Assembly: GCA_013397695.1 (NCBI GenBank) | Contig: VYZI01000182.1 | Location: 418,924 to 482,923, forward strand | Origin: Centropus unirufus | Taxonomy: Eukaryota; Chordata; Aves; Cuculiformes; Centropidae | Reading direction: 5' to 3' | Length of the DNA stretch: 64,000 bases | Shown here: piece by piece, positions 1 through 12,217 of the stretch | Layout: every line of letters starts with the position of its first letter | How positions within the stretch are numbered: position 1 is the stretch's first letter | Program-made: the position numbers and the translations under genes | The notes under the pieces: model-generated | Databases searched by the model: none | Told to the model about the DNA's origin: nothing | Seen by the model: the letters and a program-made list of their open reading frames with translations, nothing else

Positions 1-861
1 AAATGAGTAGACATCAGAAATACCTCCCCAGCTTTTTCTTAAAGTAAGAAAAGAATTCCTGACTGGCTGCAATTCCAAACCCTTACAAAGAAGGACTTTC
101 TTCGCGTGCCTACAGGTTAGACTTGCAGGAGTTCTTGCTCTCTGGGTGCAGATTTAAAGTGGCCAAGAGCAACAACAATGGACAAAAGTGAAAATGTTAC
201 ATTCAAAGCAGCCTGAAAAAACGCAGCAGATGCTGAGGTGGGTGACACCATTCTAACAGCTGCAGTAAGTAAGTAAAACTAAGAGAAATGCTTAATATAA
301 TCCAAATTTCCTTGCAATAATCCATCCAGAAACCAACACTTCAAGACCAACTATAAAACAACAAAAGTTTGCACAAATCAATTGTACCACCTGATCTGAC
401 ATTTTCGAGGAGGCCCACATACAAGAAAGACTTGTGGTCTTTTGATTTGTTCTCCGATGTTATTAAAAATAACTCAATTTATTCTTTTTTCTTCCCCACT
501 TTTACTTGAAATGCACATCTTCAGATGCCTCAGCTCAAAGCTGGTTCATTTCCAGCTCCCCGATTCTGTACATTCTCTCGTTTCTTTTTTCTGCAGTTGC
601 CATAAAAAATATGTGACTCAGAAAAAATAAAAATGGATAGATATTATATCACCCTACAGTACAAAATAATTATAGCATTCCCTACTGAGTGATGGTCTCA
701 GATGAAAGCCTCAAAGCCTTTGTGTTTAATCACAGCCTTTTCTATCAGCCTTTGAGCAACAGGTGCCGCTGTGTCCAACTTCAACCCAACACGAACTCCA
801 CACCCACACGATCCAGCCTTCTCATGGCCTGAAGGGATGACTGGAATCATCAGAGAGGGAA
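1..861. other. Non-coding, no recognised element
   Basis: AT-rich single-copy-looking DNA, presumably LRRTM4 long-form intron or intergenic. The short open frame at 442-630 has no recognisable similarity. Confidence 0.4.
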
Positions 862-952
862 AGAATCAGCGAATCGCTAAGGCTGGGAAAGACGTCCAAG
901 ATGTTCCAGTCCAACCATAACCCAACCCCACCGTGCCTGCTAAACCATGGCT
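862..952 (-). mobile_element. CR1 LINE fragment (group B)
   Basis: Contains the complement of the CR1 3' end: GGCTGGGAAAGACGTCCAAG, then a CCAACC block and the CCTGCTAAACCATG word. Diverged and truncated on the 5' side of the element. Confidence 0.75.
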
Positions 953-1016
953 CAGATCCACCACTTGCACTGCATACGCCTCGATTTTGGGGCTGAAAAG
1001 AGAATGGCTGGAACAT

Positions 1017-1585
1017 GTGCTGGGCTGCATCCAGAGCGGAGGGAGGGGATTCTGCCCCTCTGCTCTGCTCTGGAGAGTCCCCACCTAGAGCCCTGTTTTC
1101 AGTTCTGGAGACCTCAGCACAGGGAGGACCTGGAGCTGTTGGAACAAAGCCAGAGGAGGCCATGGAGATGATCCAAGGGCTGGAGCAGCAAGGCCAGGCG
1201 GAGAGAGCTGGGGTTGTTCAGCCTGGAGAAGATGGGGCTCCAGGAAGACTCTAGAGCAGCTTCCAGCGCTGAAAGGGGCTACAGGAAACATGGGCAGAGG
1301 CTCTTGATCAGGGAGAGCAGGGGTAAGACAAGGGGGAAAGGTTTTGAGCTGCAAGAGGAGAGATTGGGATGAGAACTTGGGGAGAAATGTTTTGGTGTGA
1401 GGGTGAGGAGGCCCTGGCCCAGGTTGCCCAGAGCAGTGGTGGCTGCCCCATCCCTGGAGGTGTTGAAGGCCAGGTTGGATGGGGCTTGGAGCAACCAGTG
1501 GGAGGTGTCTCTGCCCATGGTAGGGGTGGAACTGGATGAGCTTTGAGGTCCCTTCCACCCAAAGCATTGCATTATTCTATGATTT
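1017..1585 (+). mobile_element. CR1 LINE, 3' end, about 570 bp (group A)
   Basis: The longest group A copy in the window. It begins inside the end of the reverse-transcriptase ORF2 (GTGCTGGGCTGCATCCAGAG), passes through GGTTGTTCAGCCTGGAGAAG, and ends in the shared 3' region and an ATTCTATGATT tail. Frames are broken; the open frames called here are fortuitous. Confidence 0.92.
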
Positions 1586-2303
1586 AACCTTTGTAAAACA
1601 GTGCAGCCCTTTTGGACCTTCTCCCACTTGTCATGATTATGCTCATTCTGCAAATGTCTGAGCGATGAATTTTCAGAGAAGCGAATAAAACAGTGTTTTA
1701 TGCAAGTTTTATGCCCATTTGAATTTTCTGCCCCAAAAAGCCTTCATTCTTCTTCTCCTGAAAGCTCTGCCAAACTTAGGTGCTATTTCTGGTTAGCAAT
1801 TAGCAAAAGAATCAGTCCCAAAAATACTGTCGTTACCAAGCAGCAGGGTTTAGGGAAGAGGGGGGAAAAAATGAAAAGAGGGTGGGGGGGAAAGAACACA
1901 TGCTCTAGCCTACTGGCATATGATCTTCCTTTAGAGTAGGAACAGGATTTCACATCACATGCTGTGCTTTACTTTGAGAATCCACTTCTAATTGCGTGCT
2001 CTTTTTCCTCTGCACCACAATTATATCTTATCGCGTCCTCAGATCTGTCTGATTTCCTGATGCCTGGCACATCCAGCTAATTGACCACCTGCATCTGCCA
2101 CCATCTGACACGTGGGGTGACGAAACGTCTCTTGTCTTAAAGTTCAGCTGCCACTACGCTCACGCTCTGCCTGGTGCAGAGGAGCCCAGGCGCTGCCCTT
2201 GATGAGAATGGTGGGGATTGTCTTCGGGCTCTGAGTCGTGGGGACAAAACATCACTGTCAGACGGAATCTGCATTAGCAGGTCTCAGGCACTTCATGGTG
2301 GCA
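1586..2303. other. Non-coding spacer
   Basis: Purine-rich stretch near 1855-1895; otherwise no recognisable feature. Confidence 0.4.
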
Positions 2304-2424
2304 CCTCATTATTATCATCCCCACTTTATGAGTGGGGAAACAGATACATGAAGGAACAGAATTGCTTGCTCAAGGCCAGTGGCAGAGACAGAAATGAAAC
2401 CTAAGATTCTTGAATTCCAGTCAT
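2304..2424 (+). mobile_element. MIR SINE remnant
   Basis: The order of words matches the MIR core: ATTATCATCCCCACTTTATG, then GGGGAAACAGA, GCTTGCTCAAGGCCAGTGGC and GAATTCCAG. This is an ancient tRNA-derived SINE shared by amniotes, clearly older than the CR1 copies. Confidence 0.8.
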
Positions 2425-4277
2425 GCATTCATCAGGACTTCCTGATGACGCAACAGCAAAAAAAGATGATGCCCAGCACACATCCTTGAGTCACTACTGA
2501 TTGCTTTTACCATTGATTCCGGGAGACATTGAGCCTGTCATAACTGTCAATAAAGCTGTAGTCAGCCCTCGGAGAACCAGGCCTTGCCTCTGGGAGTTTG
2601 TGGAGAGAGGAAAAAAGGTAAAATGTGCACGATGTATTGTATCAGAAACAAGAGAGATTCAGAAGCCCTTTCTCTCACTGGAAACTCTGTGTAATTCTTC
2701 TGATATAAGCGAACCAAGTAATTTGCTCTCTAGTCTTAAGGCTGGCAACCAGGAATGGAAATGGAGCCCAGGAACTGTCTCGTTCGTGCCTCGGTTGTGC
2801 CAGAGAAAGAGCACAGATAGATGGCTCTGCCACCTCTTCGCATTATTCAGTAGCACAAGGAACAGGTATTCCCAGGTGCCCTTCTACACACGGGGTTAAA
2901 CAGCCCCGCGAGCCGAGGTGTGTTCTCCCTCGATCTGTTCATCCACACGTCACTGGAAGATCTCTATACATCAGGTACACCTCTACTTTTTAGTCCACTG
3001 ATCTGTAAGGAACACAAACAGCTGCCTTTGTAAAGATTCTGCTGAACTGGCTTCACTCAAGGCTGATTCAGACTTATTTCCTTACTGGAATAAGGAACAC
3101 CTAGGAAACATTCAGGTCACGAGACGGAAGGGAAGCCCACCCATGAATGAAGAGTCTGAGAAGGTTGCTCCCCACAGCCCACAAGCCAGAGCCCCGATCA
3201 TGGCACACGCTCTCTGTTGACAAGCACCGCGTGGAGGGGAACAGCGGGCTCCTGCCTCAGGTCAGCAGGGGGCATCAACAGGCTTCGAGCCCTTGGCCAT
3301 GAATGGGTCCTTCCCAGCAGTTGCTGGTATCAGGGCTTGTCACCTGGGAAGTGAGGGGTGTGAGGAGCACGGCCATGCTCTGCTAACTAGCAGATGTAGT
3401 CACTGAGCAAGTTCTGGATGTAAGGCTCAGCCACCAGCCACAGCAAATTGGGCCTGACTTATTTTGATACTGAACATAAGCAAATTGGCTTTACCTGAAG
3501 TCTCGGGTTTTTCTCACTTGGCTGTGTTTTGCTTCAGACAGAATTCCTGGAGCCTTAAGCCAGTGCCCACAGCAGCACAAGGAGATCCCAGCGCAGTGAG
3601 GCACGTACCCTCCTTTACCACTTTCTTAAATACTGGGTTGAGCCTGTTCATTTCTTTCAACACTCAAAACCTTTTCAAATCTGTCTTTGCCTTCTACGAC
3701 AGAACCTCCTTTCAATGCTATGAACTGGACATGAGTCTTGCACAGCATTCCATGAACATCCAAAATCCTACAGCACGGAGACACCTCAGTAGGAATTTAA
3801 AAGCAGGCTCTAGCAGCCCTGATGAACGTGTCGTTATTTGGCTATCTCCTGTTAATTTGCTCTTTACAGGACCTTTTTAAGTTATTGTGAAAAAAAGGAA
3901 GATAAATAGATAAGCAAAGGATATAAATCAACTTCTCTTGAGTAAGCAAAGAGTGAAAAACACTGCATAATACTACAGGAACTCCATAAGGAAACCACCA
4001 TAGACTTCCTAGTACATAGTCATGTAGAATCCACTGTACTGGGCAAAACTAAGGGACTGGGTGACCCGAACACGGCCTCCGACCATTGGTGTAAGCAGTA
4101 AATCAGGCTGCCAAAGGAAAGGCATTCCCTCATCATCTCAGCGTGCCCAATGTTGCCAATATTTACAAAACCCTTGGTGAGCAGCCAGTGAGAATAACCT
4201 ACAGGTAGAAACGGGTACAGGGTGCGCTGAGCATTGCGCTCTTGGAAAGCGCAACAGTTGGCAGCTTGGTACCAGCC
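2425..4277. other. Non-coding, unique; holds a CTCF-like word
   Basis: No CR1. The part at 3120-3420 is more GC-rich than its flanks. Open frames at 2501-2899 and 3464-3880 have no recognisable domains. Confidence 0.4.
3262..3274 (+). promoter_or_regulatory. CTCF-like binding motif
   Basis: TCAGCAGGGGGCA matches the CTCF core CCASYAGRKGGCR at all but the first position. It lies in a locally GC-rich patch outside any CR1. Occupancy cannot be judged from sequence. Confidence 0.45.
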
Positions 4278-4368
4278 TGGGTGTCAGGGCGTTCCCTACC
4301 TGGAACTAGATGGTCTTTGAGGTCCCTTCTAAGCCAAACCATTCTGTGATTCGTTTTGTGATTCTATC
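4278..4368 (+). mobile_element. CR1 LINE 3' tip
   Basis: TGGAACTAGATGGTCTTTGA, the following GGTCCCTTCT block and a doubled GTGATTC tail are the last bases of a CR1 element. Confidence 0.8.
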
Positions 4369-7300
4369 TCAGTAATTTCTGCTGCAGGATTTGGTAACTT
4401 GAGAGTGGATGCACCCAGGGCCATAAATACCCGATTTAACTCCATGGGGATGGTACATATGACATGGAGGAGGGAACGGCACATGGACGCTCATCACAAT
4501 TGTCAACTGCAAAGTGAACATCCACAAAAAACAGCCGAGGTGGAGAAGATGCTGGCTTTTCAAAGTTGGCATGTGGGCAGCTGGAGATGCTGGCTACTTC
4601 TTAAAATGAAAATCAAGGGATGAATGCTTACAGACCTGAGATTTTAATCAGCAGATCTCTTCATAAGATGAAATCTTGGAATACCCCAGCAATCTTGCCT
4701 AGGATCTCAGACAGATGCAAGCACCAGACAAATCTTTCAGTGCAAATGTTCTTGCTGTTGCTTTTCTTGTCATCACCTACCTCCAGCGCGTGCTGCTTAT
4801 CAAGGTCAATCAAATCAAACAAGGGTGAAGGATGGAAAAACAGGATAATGACAGTTAGCCAAGAAAGATAGTAAATGATCAATGATTAAACTGAGACAAA
4901 GAAATGATGGATAGTGGGGTGTCACAGAACCAGCAAAAGCAATGACAGGGGAAAAACTCTACTTGGCATGATGGAATACAATACAGAATAAATAATCCTG
5001 CATAGAACTTGGGAGAGGAAGGCACCCGTGAGGAGACAACAAACAGTACTTCCTCAGAGTAGTCCACAATTTTACTTGGAAGCTTCTGAAAGTGAGACTG
5101 GGATCTGAGAAGGAGACTACTTTTTAGCCCATCATTACACACAAATAAGAGTCACACTGTAGACTGCAAGAACTTAGGTGATGACAAAGGTGATGGACAG
5201 CCTATAATCCACATTTGGTGACTATGCGGATGCTTTTCAACACCCGAGAAACCTGCTATTGCTCCGCAGTGCACTTAACTGCCTCAAAGTACACGGTTCA
5301 CATTGCAGCCATGGCTAGAAAAACGTTGGACAAAAGATTTGTTGTAGCTTTATATGGAAGTGCAAAGGTGGATGATATATATCTAAGAAAAACGCTCCCA
5401 GGACAAACAGCATCCCTTCTAAAGAGATTCTCTCAGAAATGTTCGAGGTTAAGTACTTTGTTTTGCTGTTGCCAGGTTGGGAGCATAAAGTGTTTTCAGC
5501 ATACAAATTGCTTCAGAGAAAAGACAACTGTCCCTTCATGGTTGCACGGCGCTCAAGAGACTGCAGTGATAGCAGCTGGAAGCTGAATGCCATTGTAATT
5601 TAAATTAATATTAAGACCTATATCAATATTTCAGCGGCTCAAAACCATATGCTGCTTATTGCTTGAGTTCCTTAAGTTTCACAGATAAGAATTTAACCAT
5701 AATTTGTTGAGTAACAACTGATTTCACATCACACCTAATTACATATTCCAACTTTAAGGAACTCAGAAGAGTTTCCAAAGAACTTCAAAAGCAAAAGAAT
5801 TACTCCTAGGTCTCCCACCCCCTTAGATGTTGGTACGCAAAGATCTGCCCAGAGCTCCCTGCAGAGTCAACCTCGCTGACTGTTGGGGCCACCAAGAGAT
5901 CCCTGCCAGTCTTAGGCTGAAGGTTCTGCCATTTCAAAGAACAAAACCATTTCAGATCCTCCTCACGTCTTTAGCGGTTCATCCAGAGGAACTGTTCTAC
6001 AACTTAAAAGCGCAGTATAAATGAGAGCAACAAAGTCTTTTTCAACACCATTAACTAGAATTAGCCCAGTCAAGCCGTTGTATATTGACTGCATGTATTT
6101 TTCATACATAAAAAGCAGAGGGTGGGGAGAAGCAATGCTTGGGATATGCCACGCAGTGTAATTTTAGTTGTTTTGATGTAGAAGGGGAAAAAAAAATAGA
6201 ATTAATTCAAAGGATGATATTTTAGGCTGAGTTGCTGTGCATGGATCCAAGTGCAGCAAGTTCCTCTAAAAATAAGCCTATGCAGAAGAAATTAAAAGAA
6301 CAAAAAAGCTAGGTTGGAGGTGTGATCAAGTGACTAATGGCTCTATAATAAGTGAGAAGCTTAACGTTTAGTTTTGTCGTACACTGGGCTGTTATTTGTC
6401 AGCTGATTTTATGCAACCAGCATTGGACTTGATAAACCAATAAGTGAAATAAAGAATACAGGGAAGCCAAAGCACTTGTTAGCAGGAGAAGCAAAAATAG
6501 GAGGAAGGACAACACACTGGGAACGGGTGGCTCCAGGGATCTGGAAGGTCGTTCCTCTGTAGGTCACTGCTTGTGAACTGGAAAGAGACTGAACAGAAGA
6601 GAAAGCTTTTGCCTTCAAAGCATCTGAAGTCAGCTTGGGAAGGAAAGGGGAGAAGGGCTATCTTGCCCATTCTTACTAAGTTAGCAGACCCCTCAGGGTG
6701 GCAGTCACTGGTGTTCCCAGCAACACTGCCAGGAGCAGAAAAGGCTGAAAGCTGCTTGGTCTGAAATGTCGAAGGTCTGAAGCTCACTGCTCCCACTCAA
6801 GATTTGAAAGCAAACAAGTACCATACCCGAAACATCCAAACACCACAAAAGGAGCCAGTGCTTTGGCATCTATCTTGGCTGTACATTTTCTGTTACTCTC
6901 AGCCTCTTGTCCACTCCTGTTAAATAAAAGGTAAATGCCAAAAAAGCAGCTTAAATCCTGGCCTCTGTTCAGAAGGGCTTGGTCTGTCTTGACTGGAGAT
7001 ACAAAAATCTAACCCTGTGATTTTCTGAGAGACGTTTTCATTAAAATTTTAGTGAGACCCTCATGTTATGTTTGAAAAACAGTAATAAATAGAGACAGGA
7101 ATACTACAATCTGTGGGCCTACTCTGTGCAGTACCTGCTTTCTGGCTGCATCCAGGCCTGGATGGTTCAGTGGAGGAAGCAAAGACAATTTCAATAAAGG
7201 ACAGCAAAACTTGCTCCTCATTATTTCCACCATTCATCAGCTTCAGGGCTGAGCTTTCTGCCTGGTTAACAGTGCAGGGGATGCCAGTAGGCAGGAGCAG

Positions 7301-7971
7301 AGCTGCATACGGGAATATTCCCAATACTGGAATATTTGACATGTTATTGGTCTGCCAGAGAGTCTGAAACACCCGTTAAAGAGAGTGAGTACCTTGAAGG
7401 ACAGAGAGTTCTACTCTTTCTTTTAAACTACTTCATTATTTTAAGGAAAGCATTTTTTATGGGGAGAAGCATTACACAAATGAGATTATTCTGTGAAGGG
7501 CTCAATTACTTATCAAACCTAGAAAGCAAGGATTCTAGGAAACTGGAATTGTACATATTTCCAAATCATAGGAAGTCAGAAAGTCCATGACACTACAAAA
7601 CAAGGACCCCTGGTTCTTTTAGCACAGCTTGGAAATTGGGTACGAGTTAATGGTAGAGGACTCATAATATCCTACACCTCCAGCTCTAGGAACTAAGGTG
7701 TTGTAGACCCACCAAACAAAAGTAAATGACTGTGAGCAGGGTTGGACCTTAGTGGATTCATCACTGGGACAAGGAAAATGACACTAGCTCTGAAACCAGA
7801 CTTCTGGGCTGAACGAAGCACCTACTAGCGCTCAGAGCACAACACTTGGGGAGGATTCTTGGGCCATTTCTGGTTTCAGGGTGGATGAACCTAACATAAA
7901 GCAGAACGATTAGAAGTCAGAATTGCTCTGGGGAGTAAATTATCTCATTTGCCATAATGGATTTTTCACAG
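4369..7971. other. Unique non-coding block, 3.6 kb without CR1
   Basis: AT-rich. Open frames (for example 5215-5586) show no known domain and no CR1 similarity. No exon is supported. Confidence 0.4.
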
Positions 7972-8164
7972 TGCAGGTGAGAAGGCCCTGGCCCATGTGG
8001 CCCAGAGCAGTGGTGGCTGCCCCATCCCTGGAGGTGTTGAAGGCCACGTTGGATGGGGCTTGGAGCCCCCTGATGCAGTGGGAGGTGTCCCTGCGCATGG
8101 CAGGGGGTGGAAATGGGTGGGTTTGGGGTCATTTCTGACCCAAACCCTTCCACGATTCTACCAT
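7972..8164 (+). mobile_element. CR1 LINE 3' end (group A)
   Basis: Starts abruptly at the AAGGCCCTGGCCCA block and runs through CCCATCCCTGGAGGTGTTGA to a CACGATTCTACCATG tail. Confidence 0.9.
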
Positions 8165-8361
8165 GTGTGGAATAGTTCAGCCAGCTGTGATGGAAATGGG
8201 AACTTCTACCAAAGAGAACTCTTGGGAGATGATGTTGACACAATGCCTGTAACTTTGCTCCAGAGCAGACCCTGCACTCGCGTGCAGAGACAAACATGGA
8301 GAAGAGGAAAAGGATGGTTTGGGCCTTGAAAAAATGCAGCGGGCTTCCCACGGATTGATCA

Positions 8362-8455
8362 ACGTGACTCTCTTCATTCCTGTTCCTCACTTCTTAACCT
8401 ATAAAATGGGTATAATAATGGACTTCTCATGTTTATCGCTGCTGGTTTTAAGTTC
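8362..8455 (-). mobile_element. MIR SINE remnant
   Basis: Complement of the MIR core: TTCCTCACTTCTTAACC-like pyrimidine block followed by TATAAAATGGGTATAATAAT, the diagnostic MIR word. Confidence 0.6.
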
Positions 8456-9535
8456 CATGAAGAAGATTTGCCCACGTTCTCATCTGGATCCTCTTCTAAC
8501 ACAACTGAAGGCACATTACTACTCAGCCTGGCTCTGCAACCCAAAGGAACAACAACGTGCTCACTTCAGCAGCACTTTCTATCTACTGGCATATCCAAAT
8601 TAAGCCTTTTCTTTATGACAGCATTGTCATAAACAACTAAAACTGCAAAAACATACTTATTTTATTCCACACACAATACTGCACAATTCTTGTCAAAAGC
8701 TCTTTGATTTTCTGGCAAAGGGAGAAACTGTGCTCAGTTGCAGCCAAATGCTTTTTTTTTCCCCAGTATCTGGCTTGCCCACCTACCCTTTGGCACAATT
8801 TGCTCTACCAAGTTTAATGCTGCTGCAGCTCCAGAGGAGGTGGGAAATGTTTCAGGCGCTCCTCTTTCAGAAGCAAAGTCAGGATTGTGTAAAGATTGAT
8901 CAAAGATTGGTTCCGTTTGGCTCACGATTAGGGGATCACGACAAAGCAGCCACAAGTGGTGATGGGGAGGATGAGAATGAAGCCAAACCAATGTCATGGC
9001 TAAGATAATTATTTGAATGGCTTGTTCTGGTGACATTGCTTGTAGGAGCTCATGGATTTCACATGAGCATTTTTCACTCACTTTTTGTCTTCACCTAGGA
9101 GCAGTTTAGAATTAAATTTACAGTCATTGCACCTCAGTGTTTACTTCTATTTATAGCATGAAAAAAACACGACTTACCCAGCTCGCAGAGGAGCAGGGAG
9201 CTTAAGAGTTAATCAAAGTAATTTCTCTTTGCTCCCAGCATATTCTCTGCTCTGACACAAGCTCAGGATGAACTGCAGTCCTTGCAGGGAGAACATAGGC
9301 AGATCTTCTGGCTCATTGTGAGAGCAGGGATGCTCTGAATTGAGCCTACCACAAAAAAAAATGGGAGGAAGAAAAACTGTGTTTTGGGAGCTCCTGTTTG
9401 GAAAGGTCACTTAAAGCACTCCATTCTATATCATGTTTTTAGAAATTCTTACTACTACTACTACTATTATTTTCAAATCCTTGGATGAAAGGTCTCAAGC
9501 CAGAGTTGATATTAAAATATCCCACCAGAGGCAGT
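8456..9535. other. Non-coding spacer with a short (ACT)n run
   Basis: Unique-looking. A short trinucleotide run ACTACTACTACTACTATTAT sits at about 9450-9470. Confidence 0.4.
9450..9470 (+). repeat. (ACT)n microsatellite, short
   Basis: Five ACT units followed by ATTATT. Confidence 0.8.
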
Positions 9536-9785
9536 GGGATGAGAGGAAATGGCCTCAAGCTGGACCAGGGGAGGGGGTTAAATTGGATATTAGGGAAAAT
9601 ACTGAAGGATTGGCAAAACAGTGGATGAGGCTGCCCAGGGCAGGGGTGGAGGCTCCATCCCTGAAGGGGTTCATAAATTGTGTAGATATTAGCACTTTAG
9701 GACACGGCTTAGCAGGCACAGTGGCAATGGGTTGAACATTGGACTGCAAAAGCTTAGAGGTCTTTTCCATCCTGAATGACACCAT
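9536..9785 (+). mobile_element. CR1 LINE 3' end (group B)
   Basis: AGGAAATGGCCTCAAGCTG, then a GGGGTGGAGGCTCCATCCCT block, TTAGCAGGCACAGTGG and AGAGGTCTTTTCCATCCTGA. Well diverged. Confidence 0.85.
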
Positions 9786-11484
9786 GAGTGACTCCACGAG
9801 GGGCACAAGAACCAAGAGCTGCATCCCCTGGGCCCCACAGCTGGGCTGCGCAGTGACCGATTCTACTTCCATCTGTGCCCCAACACTGCCCCAACACTGC
9901 CTGTGCTGGCCTGCCCGGCATCTCTCTAGGACTGCACCGTCATCTCCACTCAACAAAGGCATTGTGTCACTCCTTGACTCACTCTTTAAACATTGAAAAT
10001 TGAAAAAATTGAAATTTTTTTTTGTAATTGAAAAAATACCTTTGGTATCTGTCCATTTCATAGACTTCATGTCCACATTGCCAATTCCGTCTCTGCAACC
10101 ACAGGAAGTGCAAAAAGAGTGAACAGAAGCAGAAAACGATCAGGTGGGAGCTGAAACTTAGACCAAAGTCGCACTTCTAGAAACTGCAGCTGACAAACTG
10201 GATCCAGCACGAAATGCGTGCGCCCTATCATGAAGTAGGTTGGAAACTGCATGGGTTAAAATTTACTGCCTGCAATTCTTTTCCCATACACCTCTAAAAC
10301 GCCCAAACGACCTTGCAGACTTCAGGCCTTGTTATTTAGTCGATGTCCTTGAACATTAGACTCAGCATCCCTACCAAAAAAGCATGACTTCTGTGAGTAA
10401 TAACTTTAATCCTGAATATCCTCATTACTCACATACATGTCTTTTGAAAACACATTATTTTTACAGCTTGTTGCTCTCTTGATTTCAAAGTCCTCTCACA
10501 GTCATGAGTTCCAGAGAATGACTTTATGTTACATAACACGAAAAAAATACACTGAAAGCTTTTGTTTTAAATGCTTCTTGTCAGCTTCTCAAGAGAGTCG
10601 ATTATTCTTTGGGCTTTCAAGTGAAATTGAAGTACTGCACAGTGCTTTAACTGCCCTCCTTGATGAGCAGAGACTCACCCTTCACTCACAGCATCACTAT
10701 TGAGATGTCAGATGAAGAAGCGACGAACAATTTAAGATGTTCTAATTTTTAAAGGAAATTATGCAACCCCCTTCTATGGTCTATGTGCGTTTTACACCCT
10801 TTCTGTGTTATTTTATAAATGATTTAGCAAAATCAACATACAGTGTTTGTTAAACCCTATGCTGGCCGCAAGACCTGTTCACTGCAGCAGGGCCAAGTGA
10901 CAGATGAGGGCACAGCAAACCCTCATGTTTTATTTATTGTTGAATAGGACTGAATTTGTGTGCTGAACTGTAAACAACCAAATCAGGCGATTTCAAACAC
11001 ACCTCTGAACTCCAGACACATAGAAGTGCTCCCATTTTTTCTCAGGAGGAATGGCTGATCTCTACCTACAGACATTTTCTATTCCTCGCCTTCCGAGTTT
11101 TGTGTATCCAGCCCGGCAGTTCCCAGCACATGATAACACATCACGTACGGCCTTCCCTGAAGTGACTGATGGATCCAACCATTCGGCACAGGGAGAACTG
11201 AAAATAAATGGGATCAATGGAGTAGAAAGAATGGAGTTTGCCAATCAGGTTATTTGACCCCCCAGGCATAATGGAACCATCTTTTAAACCAGACCAAGTT
11301 CTGGTTGCAATGCATCCAAGGAGTGAACTGAGCAAAAGGATGTGGAAAGTTTATTTAAGGAAGAAATCTCTTTGATGAAGGATTTCCAAGAAGCCCAAAA
11401 TACTCATGCACTCCACTCCTATGATTATTCATGGGGAATTACATCCTCCACTTTCTTAGCCACCTCTAAAAAATTAGCACTAAG
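9786..11484. other. Non-coding spacer
   Basis: Unique-looking AT-rich DNA; the short 12-bp duplication near 9880 is the only repeat seen. Confidence 0.4.
9876..9900 (+). repeat. 12-bp tandem duplication
   Basis: GCCCCAACACTG occurs twice in direct succession. Confidence 0.7.
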
Positions 11485-11560
11485 GCAAGAAATGTGGTTT
11501 TACGGTTGGACTTGATCTCAGTGGTCCTTTCCAGCCAAGAAATTCTAGGAATCTATGATA
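11485..11560 (+). mobile_element. CR1 LINE 3' tip (group B)
   Basis: ACGGTTGGACTTGATCTCAG then GGTCCTTTCCAGCC and a degenerate ATTCTAGGAATCTATGAT tail. Confidence 0.8.
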
Positions 11561-12073
11561 GACAATACCTTGATAGCTCAAATTCTCACTGTGCCACACC
11601 AAAAGCAGTGGAAGGCCCCTCAGATTTTGAGGTCTTACATACAGCTCACTCAGCCACCACCTGACTGCAAGGGAATCGCCCTGTGAATTCCAATCTCATT
11701 TTGCTTGAGGAGGGCTATTGAAAATTAAGTTTAAGTTCATACAAAAAGACATCCCTTCAAACTATGGGATTTCTTTAAAAATCATTGTTTCGTCAAAGGT
11801 CTCATCACTTCAGCTGGAATTGAAATGAAACAGATGAAAATATAAAATTAAGGGCTCTGAAGATATTTCTCTTTGGGGTCAAAAGAGAGAGCAGAAATAC
11901 TACAAGAGTCTCAGGTTCTTCAGCCTGGTGTGGTTGACTTAAACAGCTCCTACACTCCAGATTTCTGTGTCAACTCTTAGCACCAACCATGAACTTGGCA
12001 ACAAGACTACCAAGAGCTGTCATGAGAACCAGTCATGCAGTCCTGGATCGGGAACCTCATTTTACACCCAGTC

Positions 12074-12217
12074 ATCCATCCCTGGAGGTGTTGAAGGCCA
12101 GGTTGGATGGGGCTTGGAGCCCCTGTTCCAGTGGGAGGTGTCCCTGCCCATGGCAGGGGTTTGGAACTGGATGGGCTTTGAGGTCCCCTCTAACCCAAAC
12201 CATTCAGTGATTCTCTA
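12074..12217 (+). mobile_element. CR1 LINE 3' end (group A)
   Basis: 5' truncated at CATCCCTGGAGGTGTTGAAG; intact 3' end with CCAAACCATTCAGTGATTCT. Confidence 0.9.

Noticed and set aside
822..1653. Several overlapping open frames on both strands
   Set aside because: They are translations of CR1 sequence in fortuitous frames; the DNA matches the CR1 3' region.
2501..2899. 132-codon open frame
   Set aside because: No domain or codon bias seen; not supported as an exon.
3464..3880. 138-codon open frame
   Set aside because: No similarity recognised; likely chance.
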